Shown here: one piece after another, positions 31,123-38,494 of the stretch
How the letters are laid out: the number at the start of each line of letters is the position of its first letter
Position numbering within the stretch: position 1 is the first letter of the stretch
Assembly (NCBI GenBank): GCA_024398845.1
Contig: JAKSIM010000028.1
Location: forward strand, 1-38,494
Direction: 5' to 3'
Length of the DNA stretch: 38,494 nucleotides
From: Fibrobacter sp.
Lineage (GTDB): Bacteria; Fibrobacterota; Fibrobacteria; Fibrobacterales; Fibrobacteraceae
Made by a program: the position numbers and the translations under genes
The notes under the pieces: model-generated
What the model was told of the DNA's origin: nothing
Database searches by the model: none
The model's input: only the letters and a program-made list of their open reading frames with translations

Positions 31123-34100
31123 TTAGAAGGTGTAGTTCAAATTGACGCCGGCATAAATGTCTTTGTATTCGCAAGATTTTTGGTCGGGTCTAATGTAGTT
31201 GGCAAAACCTGCATTCCAGTCGCTATAAAAGTGCTTGGTGTGGTTCACTCGAAAATCAACGTCTCCCAAAAGGTCCATTTCTGTTTCGTCAAAGTTCTTG
31301 TTGAAATTGACCCATTCCGTAGTCATGTGGCGGAATTCACCGTTGAGGCCGAGAATAAAGAATCCATCCATAAGCCCGATTTCAAAATTGTCGCTAATGG
31401 AAAATTCTGTTTCTGTCATATCGTCGCGTTTATAGCTTTTGAATCGTGGCGTAAACGAGAAACGGTTCTGGATGCTCTTGAGGCTAGTTGTTGCCGTAAA
31501 GGGGTAGGTTTGCTCAAAGTAGTTGGCTCCACCGTAGTAGTAGCCCAGTTTTGCCCAGGTGGTGTCGTGGAGGTCCATGCCTTTGATATTTTCATCTCTC
31601 ATGAATTCGGAACCGTCAATGTAGAATTTCCAGTTTCCGTTCAGTTGGAATGTTGTATTAAAAGCCTTGACGCTTATGCCCGCTTTAATAGCGTGCTTGT
31701 AAACACGTTCCTTAAATTTAGAAGCCAATTCATCTAGCCCACTCATTAAGTTGTAATCGGTCCATCGAGCCGAGTCCACTTGGGTTGTGTCGTTATCCAA
31801 AATGACATTGGATGTGCTGTGGCCGTCGCGAGCGGCAAACCATTTATCCTTAAAAATGTGATCGTCTAAGAGGTAGTCCCCGTGAAGTTTGGTGTTGCGT
31901 AACTGGTTTTGGTATTGAAATTTATAACCGGCTGTTACACGTACAAACTTATTGATATCAAAGGTGTGGTCGGTAGATAGCGTGTGAATGTACTTAGTGT
32001 GATCATCGTCGTTCGAATACTTGGTATACCAATTATCGGTAGTTCCAGAAAAGAATCCGAACGTAGAACCTTCGCCAAATCCCAAAATATTGGACTTGCC
32101 GTCCTTTGCTGCGTTTTCAATATTCAGTTGGTATTCAACACCTAAGAACCATGAATTTAAAAGTTGCTGTTCTACGCGAAGGTTTAGTTCACGGGTGTCG
32201 TTGAGTTGATCGTCGGATCCTGCACTGTAGAAATCTTCGCCTACATATTTGATGCTTCCCATAATATGGGTTTTATAAATATTCCAGTTCATGGATGCAC
32301 TCAGGGCTATATTTTGACTACCCCAATCTAGACCCAAAAAACGATCGTCATCACGTTCTTTTTCAACAGTTTTTTGAACGTCCTTTGCATCGCGAATTAA
32401 AGTACGCAAAGAATCCTTCATTTGGGAATCGCGCATAGTTGTATTTTCGCCGAATATCACGATGAGCTCATCATGCGAAAGAGTATTGATTACATTCGCA
32501 TTGTGCATGATTTTACGAAGAGTTGTGTATGAAGCTGCGTTTAAGCCCGCTTCTTTAAAAATCTTGTTTACGGCTCGTTCACGGTAAACGTCTGTCGTGT
32601 CTGCGTGGCCGGCTGCAATTTGACCATTGAGCTCGATATCGCCCGGGAAGAATAGCCAGTTTCCGTCAGCATAAACGGTCAAGGCTTGAACCATAGGGTC
32701 TATCGTTGCATTGGTTTCGCTGGCGCCTTTGCGGAGTAGCGGATCCTTGAGTTCGTCGTTTGCGTAAATAAAACCCACCTTGGCGTCAAACCTGCGTACT
32801 GGAGCCCACTTGAATGAACCTCCGTAAGCGAGGCGCTGGGCTTGAGCTGTACCGTCTTCAATATAGTCCTTGTACATAAACGGATGCCTTGTTCCCGGGA
32901 CAAGACTGCGCTTTGCTTCGCCAAAGAATCCGTTGATTTCAAATAGAGGCGCGTCGGCGTTGTTCTTGAGTAAAGCGAGCGTGTAATCTACGCCGAATAT
33001 GGGGAGCTCTTCCATATAGAGCGTACCGCCTGTTTTTAGAATGTCGCCTAACGTGAGGTTGTTGAACAAGTCTCTATAAGAGAGTGTGATTGGGTTTGGA
33101 GAAAAATGGTTCCAACTATCGCTTGTGAGGTCAACGTTAAGTTCAATGGTTCGTCCAGTTATTGATTGCATGTAAAGGTAGACGCTTGCTTCTGCACCAA
33201 AACCCGGAACCTGGAAGATGTTTTCGTAGTGGCCACCTTCATGTTGACTGCGGGTCCTAACATAGTGGTAGGTGCCTCCAAGCATAACGTTACCAATGAC
33301 GGACCAATTTTTAGGGGAGCTTGTGATTTTTTCGTATGCCTTGTTGGTGAGCGTCCCTATTTTGTCGGTTGGGTCAATGGCCCGGCTTTCAATTCCAGGA
33401 ATAGACGGATTGGGCGGGAGTGTTGCCAGGTAATCTATGGAAGTTGCCTTAAAGTTTTTTTCGTTGGTAGATACACTTTCGATTACGGACGGGTCCAAAA
33501 TATCAATGCCTGCGGCGCCAACCTTGTTGTTGTGGATTTCGGATTGGTGAAAATAGAACATCGTGTTCTCTTTACCCATCACGCCGTAGTCGTTTTCGTA
33601 GAATTCGCTGCCGGTCACGATGGTGTTTGCCAGTTCCGAGTTTAACAGGCCTACTTTGTTTTTACTGAAAATAGTGCGGTCAACGTTTGCTGTTGCGTAG
33701 TTTGAAACGTGGAGGCCTATGCCCTTGTTGTTGTTGAACTCACAGCCAATAGCGGTAAGGCTTCCGTCGCGTACAAAAATACCGCGGGCCGTTGTATTTG
33801 AAATAATGGACGATTGTAGGTTCAGTGTTGCCTGCTCCATGGCGATACCTACTTCGGATCCGTCTATAATCAAGCCCTTTAAAAAGAAAGTCTCATCACC
33901 AGTCAGGTACAAGCCGTTCCATGGGGTACTTGAAGCCGAATCCTTCGGGCTAAAAATAACGGGATCGTCGGTGGTACCCGAAATCGTCAACTGGCCCCGA
34001 TCTACGTAAAGAGCCGTTCCCGGGTTAAACAACAGCGTTACGCCGGGCTGTATAAAAAGAGCATTGTTTTCTTCGACAGTTAAGTTTCCCGTGACAATAT

Positions 34101-34218
34101 AGGGAGATTTGTCGATGGTGAGAAGTCCGTGAATTTCTCCGCTGATTTCGGTGCTTGCTAACGCTGCGACTGAACATAGTGCAGTTGTGCAAAGAATAAA
34201 ACGGAAGATGTTTTTCAT
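31123..34218 (-). CDS. Large secreted/outer-membrane protein: parallel beta-helix plus predicted beta-barrel
   Basis: Encodes 1031 residues. A signal peptide (about 1-21, ending ALA) is followed by a right-handed parallel beta-helix (about 25-245) with repeated short turns (NGLYLTGDETF, GIFVRDGSL, GIGLHVSNYA, VGLLNS, YGVMGKEN). Residues 290-1031 form alternating amphipathic strands ending in a terminal aromatic (VNLNYTF), as in large outer-membrane barrels. It has the general plan of an adhesin or autotransporter but in non-standard order, since the barrel shows no recognised autotransporter domain. Its ATG overlaps the stop of the FecR-domain gene by one base, so the pair is co-translated. 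I know of no named family for the whole protein. Confidence 0.78.
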   Translation of the reverse strand: MKNIFRFILCTTALCSVAALASTEISGEIHGLLTIDKSPYIVTGNLTVEENNALFIQPGVTLLFNPGTALYVDRGQLTISGTTDDPVIFSPKDSASSTPWNGLYLTGDETFFLKGLIIDGSEVGIAMEQATLNLQSSIISNTTARGIFVRDGSLTAIGCEFNNNKGIGLHVSNYATANVDRTIFSKNKVGLLNSELANTIVTGSEFYENDYGVMGKENTMFYFHQSEIHNNKVGAAGIDILDPSVIESVSTNEKNFKATSIDYLATLPPNPSIPGIESRAIDPTDKIGTLTNKAYEKITSSPKNWSVIGNVMLGGTYHYVRTRSQHEGGHYENIFQVPGFGAEASVYLYMQSITGRTIELNVDLTSDSWNHFSPNPITLSYRDLFNNLTLGDILKTGGTLYMEELPIFGVDYTLALLKNNADAPLFEINGFFGEAKRSLVPGTRHPFMYKDYIEDGTAQAQRLAYGGSFKWAPVRRFDAKVGFIYANDELKDPLLRKGASETNATIDPMVQALTVYADGNWLFFPGDIELNGQIAAGHADTTDVYRERAVNKIFKEAGLNAASYTTLRKIMHNANVINTLSHDELIVIFGENTTMRDSQMKDSLRTLIRDAKDVQKTVEKERDDDRFLGLDWGSQNIALSASMNWNIYKTHIMGSIKYVGEDFYSAGSDDQLNDTRELNLRVEQQLLNSWFLGVEYQLNIENAAKDGKSNILGFGEGSTFGFFSGTTDNWYTKYSNDDDHTKYIHTLSTDHTFDINKFVRVTAGYKFQYQNQLRNTKLHGDYLLDDHIFKDKWFAARDGHSTSNVILDNDTTQVDSARWTDYNLMSGLDELASKFKERVYKHAIKAGISVKAFNTTFQLNGNWKFYIDGSEFMRDENIKGMDLHDTTWAKLGYYYGGANYFEQTYPFTATTSLKSIQNRFSFTPRFKSYKRDDMTETEFSISDNFEIGLMDGFFILGLNGEFRHMTTEWVNFNKNFDETEMDLLGDVDFRVNHTKHFYSDWNAGFANYIRPDQKSCEYKDIYAGVNLNYTF

Positions 34219-36149
34219 TAGCGAACCTCGTAGGTTTTGCTATTCTCTAAAACTCTACCGTTGTACAGAATCACTTTGACGTTAATCGTGGTAGAGAAAT
34301 TGTAACGTAAGGCAATGTTAAGGTTGTAGGTCAACTGCTCAATACCGTTGTTGGCGTTGGACAAGTAGAATATCTTGTCCTTTTCGCCGGATTGCGTTAC
34401 AGAAATGCTCTTGATTTGCGAGTAGTCGTTGCGAGCTATGTTCTTAATATCAAATTTTAAATTCTTGTAAAGACGACGGTTTCCTCCTGGTGGCGGCGGA
34501 ACACGTAAGCGTTCTTTAACGGCGCCCCGGTTCCCGTCAATAGCGATGAATGCCGTGTTGTTCTGGTCAAGGCACTTGAAATCCTTGCTGGTCGAAATCA
34601 CGTTGTTTGCTTGGTCGGTGTATGTAATCTTGTAAGAGTGGGATCCACTTGCCAAGTCGAAGTCTGTATTGCCGTTTCCACGAACAATGTATTCCTTGGT
34701 CAAGGTTTCGTCTACAAAGACAGAGGCTATGCCTTCATCGTTATCGTTGTTGCTAATAGTAAATGCGGCTTTGCACGGGTAAAGGTTTTTGCCTATTAAA
34801 AGGCTGGACATTGCAATTTGGGGCTTGATCGTGTTTACGGCACTGCAACTCTTATTGATGGATAAAGGAATCTTTTTGGTGTAAGAGTAGCCGTCAAATT
34901 CCGCAGTGGCTACAATTTCGTGTGCTGTCCAATTTTCGTTGCGGTCATTGATCATGATTTCGTGAGTGAAACTTTTTTGAAGTTCTCCTAGTTTAATGGT
35001 TTCGGTTTTATCATTCAGGGTAAAAGAGATTACCGATGCTCCCGTAGAATTGACGTTTCCTTCAAGGGTTATACGTCCCTTATTGCAGAGATTATTTGTG
35101 AGCACCATAACGGAGAAGGCCTCGTTAGAAGTTGAGTCTTGAAGAAGTCGGTTTGATTCCTCAACGTCCTTGTTGTAGTAATAGGTTTGGGCTTCACCGC
35201 ACTTATATTCAAGCTCTATCATCTTGTTCGAGATGGCCGCAATCTTGATGGAGTCACGGCACATAAAATCAAAGTGCTTTAAACCAAGTGCATGGGGATC
35301 CCATTCAATGGTGTGGGCAAAGGACTTGGTGTCATTGAATTTATTTCCGTTAATGTAGAGCTGTTGCGGGAATCCCGTGCAGGTAATGCTAAGGGGGAGG
35401 AGGCTCGTAGAAACCGTATCCGGAACGTCACCTGTGGTGCAACCGGTGGTTTTAATCTTTGTCTTGAGGGCGTTGTCCAGGAGCTGGTCAATTTCGTTCA
35501 AGCGCTTTTGCATTTTTTCATAGGAGAGTTCTTCGTCAACCAACTTTAGCACTTGGTCCATGAGCGGGGCTTCGCCAGCATGCTTGAGCGTGAATTTCAT
35601 AAAACCGCATTTGCCGGTTGCCATAGTGATTTGGCCTGCTTCAATGGATTCGCTTGCTCCGCATTCGTCTTTAATGTCCATGACGCCAGAGGCGAGTCCA
35701 AACACACCGCGTTTCTTGGCGCTGATGCCGACGCTTCCGTCTGTACCTCGGATGGCGGAAACCGCTGTTCCTGTTTTAAAGCTGAAGAAACTCTTTTCGG
35801 CTTGTTTCTGGGCTTCAAAGCGAACCTTGCCTTGCCAAATATCGGTCATGGCGCTTTGTACGCCGTTCTCGGAATCCAGGTTGACGAATTCTACCAGGGA
35901 ATTTTCTTCGACCGAAACAACACTTCCGTCGGGGAGGGCTACGACAACTCGGGACTCGACCCCGGTGCGGATTTTGTCCTTTTCCTTGACGTTACCACCG
36001 GTGGTGGCTCTGGATTCTTTACCTTTTGGGGTAATCACAAAACTTTCGCCTATGGCGTAGCGAATTTTTCCGTTTTTGGCGGCAAACGAAAAAGAAACTA
36101 ACACAGAAACTGCGATAGCAATAACTCTAAAAAGCCTAGAATACGTCAT
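34218..36149 (-). CDS. FecR-domain protein with beta-sandwich repeats
   Basis: Encodes 643 residues. After a signal peptide (about 1-23) comes a FecR domain (about 45-160): GESFVITPKGK, KEKDKIRTGVESRVVVALPDG, FFSFKTGTAVSAIRGTDGSV. A helical stretch (about 205-240) and then several beta-sandwich-like segments with paired cysteines (CTGF, CRDS, CGEA, CNKG, CSAV, CKAA, CLDQ) follow. A proline stretch (RVPPPPGG) lies near 560. FecR domains in other systems relay signals or bind surface polymers; no sigma factor or sensor accompanies this one. AGGAGC precedes the ATG. It is followed by the beta-helix barrel gene with a TAATG overlap, suggesting a two-protein surface unit. Confidence 0.82.
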   Translation of the reverse strand: MTYSRLFRVIAIAVSVLVSFSFAAKNGKIRYAIGESFVITPKGKESRATTGGNVKEKDKIRTGVESRVVVALPDGSVVSVEENSLVEFVNLDSENGVQSAMTDIWQGKVRFEAQKQAEKSFFSFKTGTAVSAIRGTDGSVGISAKKRGVFGLASGVMDIKDECGASESIEAGQITMATGKCGFMKFTLKHAGEAPLMDQVLKLVDEELSYEKMQKRLNEIDQLLDNALKTKIKTTGCTTGDVPDTVSTSLLPLSITCTGFPQQLYINGNKFNDTKSFAHTIEWDPHALGLKHFDFMCRDSIKIAAISNKMIELEYKCGEAQTYYYNKDVEESNRLLQDSTSNEAFSVMVLTNNLCNKGRITLEGNVNSTGASVISFTLNDKTETIKLGELQKSFTHEIMINDRNENWTAHEIVATAEFDGYSYTKKIPLSINKSCSAVNTIKPQIAMSSLLIGKNLYPCKAAFTISNNDNDEGIASVFVDETLTKEYIVRGNGNTDFDLASGSHSYKITYTDQANNVISTSKDFKCLDQNNTAFIAIDGNRGAVKERLRVPPPPGGNRRLYKNLKFDIKNIARNDYSQIKSISVTQSGEKDKIFYLSNANNGIEQLTYNLNIALRYNFSTTINVKVILYNGRVLENSKTYEVR

Positions 36150-36178
36150 AAAGCTCCTAGTCCGTAATGTAACCCTTT

Positions 36179-36186
36179 CAAATATA
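36179..36186 (-). promoter_or_regulatory. TAnnTTTG box for the FecR/beta-helix operon
   Basis: TATATTTG on the minus strand lies 29 bases before the FecR-gene ATG at 36149. The leader carries AGGAGC. No TTG is visible 20 bases upstream. Confidence 0.45.
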
Positions 36187-36193
36187 TTTATTA

Positions 36194-36225
36194 TTTGAAA
36201 ACTCCGTGAGAAAATTGTATCTTTT
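36194..36225 (+). promoter_or_regulatory. FCB-type promoter for the small protein-ybeY-corC operon
   Basis: TTTG (36194-36197) is followed after exactly 20 bases by TATCTTTT (36218-36225). This is the best match in the window to TTTG-N19-21-TAnnTTTG. It leaves a leader of about 33 bases with AGAGG before the ATG at 36263. Confidence 0.6.
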
Positions 36226-36262
36226 AAATGGCTTAATGTGAGCGAAATAACAGAGGTTTATT

Positions 36263-36553
36263 ATGAGCGTAGAAGTTGAAGAACCGACCGTTGCTATGTC
36301 CGATGCGGAAACTGGTGAAGAAGTCATCAAGGAACTGGACAAGGCTACCCTGACCAAGGGTGCCTGGCAGACCATGATGTTCCTTTGCCAAGAAAAGAAC
36401 GCCAAGACGGGTGAGTTCGGCGAACCCAAGGTATATCTCCGTCGCTACCAGAAGGTGGCTGGCGCGTTTAAGGCTCGCAGTAAGTTTAATATCAGTGGCA
36501 AGGCTCAGGCCGAAGCCATTATTGAAAATTTAAAGAAGTGGTATAACATTTAA
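36263..36553 (+). CDS. Conserved small protein upstream of ybeY
   Basis: Encodes 96 residues. An acidic N-terminus (1-30) leads to a compact basic domain: KGAWQTMMFLCQEKNAK, VYLRRYQKVAGAFKARSKFNIS, then a helix ending in KKWYNI. I recall similar short proteins in other bacterial phyla, without a named function. No signal peptide; probably cytoplasmic. Many basic and aromatic residues in the core could bind nucleic acid, but this is only a guess. CAGAGG lies before the ATG. Its stop overlaps the ybeY start by one base (TAATG), so the two are translated together. Confidence 0.75.
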   Translation: MSVEVEEPTVAMSDAETGEEVIKELDKATLTKGAWQTMMFLCQEKNAKTGEFGEPKVYLRRYQKVAGAFKARSKFNISGKAQAEAIIENLKKWYNI

Positions 36554-37026
36554 TGGCAGACCCTGCTAGTAGTAAAAAGAAAAAGTACAAGATCGAGTTC
36601 CTGTGCGAAGGGAACATCGAGTCTTTCCCGTGGAAAGACAAGTTCGAAACGATGGCTCGCAAGCTCCTCAAGGAAGAGGGGACCGAAAATAACGTTAACA
36701 TTGTGCTCTGCAGCGACGAGTTCGTTCGCGAGATGAACAAGAATTACCGCGGTCTCGACAAGGTGACCGATGTACTCTCGTTCGAATGGCACGACGAAAT
36801 GCCGGGTGAAGAAGAAATGCTCGGCGAAATCTACATCGCAAGAGACCAGGTCAAACGTCAGGCTCCGGAATACGGCAATACGTTCTTTGCCGAGATGAAA
36901 CGTGTGATTGTCCATGGACTTTTGCACCTTTCGGGCTACGATCACATCAAGGCGGCAGACCGCAAAATTATGCGCTCCCGCGAATGTGAGTTCTTGGGCC
37001 TTGACCCGTACAAGGAGAAAATCTGA
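36553..37026 (+). CDS. ybeY: Endoribonuclease YbeY
   Basis: Encodes 157 residues. YbeY is a zinc-dependent endoribonuclease of rRNA maturation and ribosome quality control. The hallmark zinc motif HGLLHLSGYDH is present (H121, H125, H131), as is the upstream DKVTDVLSFEW pattern and GEIYIA. Length and order are standard. It overlaps the small protein's stop by one base and the next gene's start by one base (TGATG), so the three are a tight operon. Confidence 0.94.
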   Translation: MADPASSKKKKYKIEFLCEGNIESFPWKDKFETMARKLLKEEGTENNVNIVLCSDEFVREMNKNYRGLDKVTDVLSFEWHDEMPGEEEMLGEIYIARDQVKRQAPEYGNTFFAEMKRVIVHGLLHLSGYDHIKAADRKIMRSRECEFLGLDPYKEKI

Positions 37027-38351
37027 TGGAAGACTCCGTGTTGGTGGCGGTCGTTTTCCTCTGCATTTTCGTTTTAACTTCCGCCTTATTCTCTGCGACC
37101 AAGTGCGCGTTTAGCTTGATTTATGCCAAACGTGACGACAAGGATAGAACTCCCCGCGAGGAGCGAATTGCCGCGCTTGTAAAGTGGCAGGGCTTCAATG
37201 AATGCGTCTCCATTGGACGAATCTTTGGTAATGTGAGTGCCGGTGTGCTCGGCTTCTTTGTGCTTGAGAATTCGGCGTTGCCCTGGGTGCACTCGTATCC
37301 GTACCTTTCGGTGGCGGTCTATTTGATTGTTGCTTGCGCGGTTCTCTATATTTTGACGGTTTTTTTGCCGTACTTGATTGCCAATCTTAAGCCAGATACT
37401 TTGTCTGTAATTCTCGTGCCGCTTTTTAGCTTGGTGCGCCTGCCTTTTGTGCCTTCTGCTAAAATTTGTCATGTGGTGTTCGTGAAAATTCTTGGGGCGT
37501 TTGGCTATGATTCCAAGCTGAGCTTTTTGCCCGAAGAAATGCGCGATGCGGTTCAGGCCGACCTTTCGGATGCCGAAAACGGCGAAGAAGAAGGCCTTGA
37601 AAAAGAAGAACAGCAGATGATCCTTAACATCTTTGATTTCGTAGAGACTCCGGTTCGCGAGATTATGACGCCGCGCGTAGATATGTGCGCCATTGATGTG
37701 GATACTTCTCTCGAAGACTTGGTGACGGTTTTGAACAGCGAACGTCATTCTCGTTTGCCCGTGTACAAGGAGACGATGGACAACATCGTGGGAATTCTCT
37801 CGAATAGGGATTTTTTGGAATGGTACACGGAACATGGCGATGAACCGTTTGACATCATGAAAATCGTAATGCCGCCGGTGTTTGTGCCGTACCACAAAAA
37901 GATTGACGACCTTTTGACGGAACTTCGCAAGACGGGTAACCAGCTCGCCATAGTGGTGGATGAATATGGTGGAACGGCGGGTCTTGTGACGCTTGAAGAT
38001 ATTCTCGAAGAAATCGTCGGTGAAATTCGCGACGAAGACGACGTTGATGAAGAAGAAGACGTGCAGAAACTCAAGGATGGCCGCTATATTCTGGACCCGC
38101 TCATGACGCTTTCGGACTTGGAAGATGAGCTGGATGTGGAACTTGAGCCTCCCGAAGGTTCCCATGTGGAAACGCTTTCCGGTCTTATTCAGGCGACTCT
38201 CGGAATTATTCCGGCGCCTGGTGCAGAGGTCAAAATCAAGGGCTACACCTTCCGCGTGCTTAAGATGGACGGCACTCGCATGGAGAAGGTCATGATGATC
38301 CTTCCTCCTGGTGCGAACGGCCCCAAAACGCAAAGCTTCGGAAAAGTTTAA
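37026..38351 (+). CDS. CNNM/CBS domain membrane protein (HlyC/CorC family)
   Basis: Encodes 441 residues. A CNNM transmembrane domain (about 1-175, four hydrophobic segments, starting LVAVVFLCIFVLTSALFSA) is followed by a linker and two CBS domains (about 205-330: REIMTPRVDMCAIDVDT, SRLPVYKETMDNIVGIL, LAIVVDEYGGTAGLVTLEDILEEIVGEI) and a CorC_HlyC transporter-associated domain (about 350-430). The family is linked to Mg2+/Co2+ efflux and sometimes found next to ybeY, as here. The early membrane part is shorter on conserved polar residues than typical, so transport activity is not certain. A strong terminator follows at 38381-38423. Confidence 0.88.
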   Translation: MEDSVLVAVVFLCIFVLTSALFSATKCAFSLIYAKRDDKDRTPREERIAALVKWQGFNECVSIGRIFGNVSAGVLGFFVLENSALPWVHSYPYLSVAVYLIVACAVLYILTVFLPYLIANLKPDTLSVILVPLFSLVRLPFVPSAKICHVVFVKILGAFGYDSKLSFLPEEMRDAVQADLSDAENGEEEGLEKEEQQMILNIFDFVETPVREIMTPRVDMCAIDVDTSLEDLVTVLNSERHSRLPVYKETMDNIVGILSNRDFLEWYTEHGDEPFDIMKIVMPPVFVPYHKKIDDLLTELRKTGNQLAIVVDEYGGTAGLVTLEDILEEIVGEIRDEDDVDEEEDVQKLKDGRYILDPLMTLSDLEDELDVELEPPEGSHVETLSGLIQATLGIIPAPGAEVKIKGYTFRVLKMDGTRMEKVMMILPPGANGPKTQSFGKV

Positions 38352-38380
38352 TCCCTACAAAAAATCAAAAAAACGAATTT

Positions 38381-38423
38381 GGGTCACTAAACAAGAAATT
38401 TTTGGGGTTTAGTGACCCTTTTT
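38381..38423 (+). terminator. Strong intrinsic terminator of the ybeY operon
   Basis: GGGTCACTAAAC (38381-38392) and GTTTAGTGACCC (38407-38418) form a perfect 12-base stem with a 14-base loop, followed by five T. A short TCGCG-TAT-CGCGA hairpin (38423-38435) directly follows. Confidence 0.9.
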
Positions 38424-38463
38424 CGCGTATCGCGAAGAACCAAGCGAAAGAAAAGGAAGGTGT

Positions 38464-38486
38464 TAGGAGGGGCGAAGCCTCTCCTA
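38464..38486. repeat. Hairpin with GCGAAGC core at the right edge
   Basis: TAGGAGGGGC (38464-38473) pairs with GCCTCTCCTA (38477-38486), with one G-T pair and a GAA loop. The same GCGAAGC core appears in the element near 4221. The 143 bases after the last gene hold no reading frame, only hairpins; the element may continue past the window. Confidence 0.55.
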
Positions 38487-38494
38487 GTCGGAGA

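Noticed and set aside
37086..38333. A 415-codon minus-strand frame antisense to the CNNM/CBS gene
   Set aside because: Composition is rich in His, Arg and Phe with no domain; the plus strand encodes a complete known family.
1..38494. Horizontally acquired island or prophage
   Set aside because: No integrase, transposase, phage structural gene, tRNA or att-like repeat was found, and codon use looks even between genes.

Overview
The window looks like a piece of a Fibrobacter chromosome (phylum Fibrobacterota). The best taxon marker is the secreted protein at 23777-24772, which carries two copies of the 'Fibrobacter succinogenes major paralogous domain' pattern. Supporting signs are lipoproteins with serine-rich linkers, several outer-membrane beta-barrel proteins, and promoter boxes of the TAnnTTTG type known from the related Bacteroidetes. 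This is core chromosome: I see no integrase, transposase, CRISPR array, rRNA or tRNA. Coding density is high, and genes on both strands alternate in short operons.

Layout. 1-1149 (-): an AAA_14/DUF4143 ATPase cut by the left edge, preceded by a four-copy AT-rich repeat array. 1537-4134 (+): the disaggregase ClpB, then a small structured repeat element (4123-4263) and an outer-membrane protein (-). 5030-6929 (+): hisC-hisN, two late steps of histidine synthesis. 6990-9479 (-): ComEC, the DNA-uptake channel. 9544-11323 (+): a metzincin-type lipoprotein and a DUF4416 protein. 11389-12754 (-): an LPP20-like lipoprotein and the rRNA methylase RsmE. 12791-16302 (+): a HAD phosphatase, ZnuA and ZnuC of a zinc importer (no permease gene beside them) and an unknown lipoprotein. 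16376-20199 (-): a YfhO-type membrane protein, a 36-residue membrane peptide and an ArsR-methyltransferase fusion. 20230-24772: a PAP2 phosphatase (+), a porin-like protein (-), an OmpA-type protein (+), a frameshifted CAP lipoprotein and the Fib_succ_major protein (both -). 24895-31104: CvfB and a DUF5662 protein (-), a metallophosphoesterase and a fused cytochrome c haem-handling protein CcsBA (+), and a COG2509 flavoprotein (-). 31123-36149 (-): a FecR-domain protein overlapping by one base with a 1031-residue beta-helix/beta-barrel protein. 36263-38351 (+): a small conserved protein, YbeY and a CNNM/CBS (CorC-type) membrane protein, closed by a strong terminator.

How the parts relate. Much of the window serves the cell envelope: the outer-membrane barrels, the lipoproteins, the YfhO and PAP2 membrane enzymes, zinc import and the FecR/beta-helix pair. 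The rest is housekeeping (histidine synthesis, protein disaggregation, rRNA modification and maturation, cytochrome assembly).

The most interesting signals are regulatory. Seven or eight genes have a TAnnTTTn box ending only 4-6 bases before the start codon and no Shine-Dalgarno sequence, which suggests leaderless transcripts. A perfect 21-base palindrome sits on the ompA-type promoter. The iterated array before the ATPase repeats the same promoter-like box. The CAP lipoprotein is put out of frame by a run of nine T, which could be a phase-variable switch or a sequence error.
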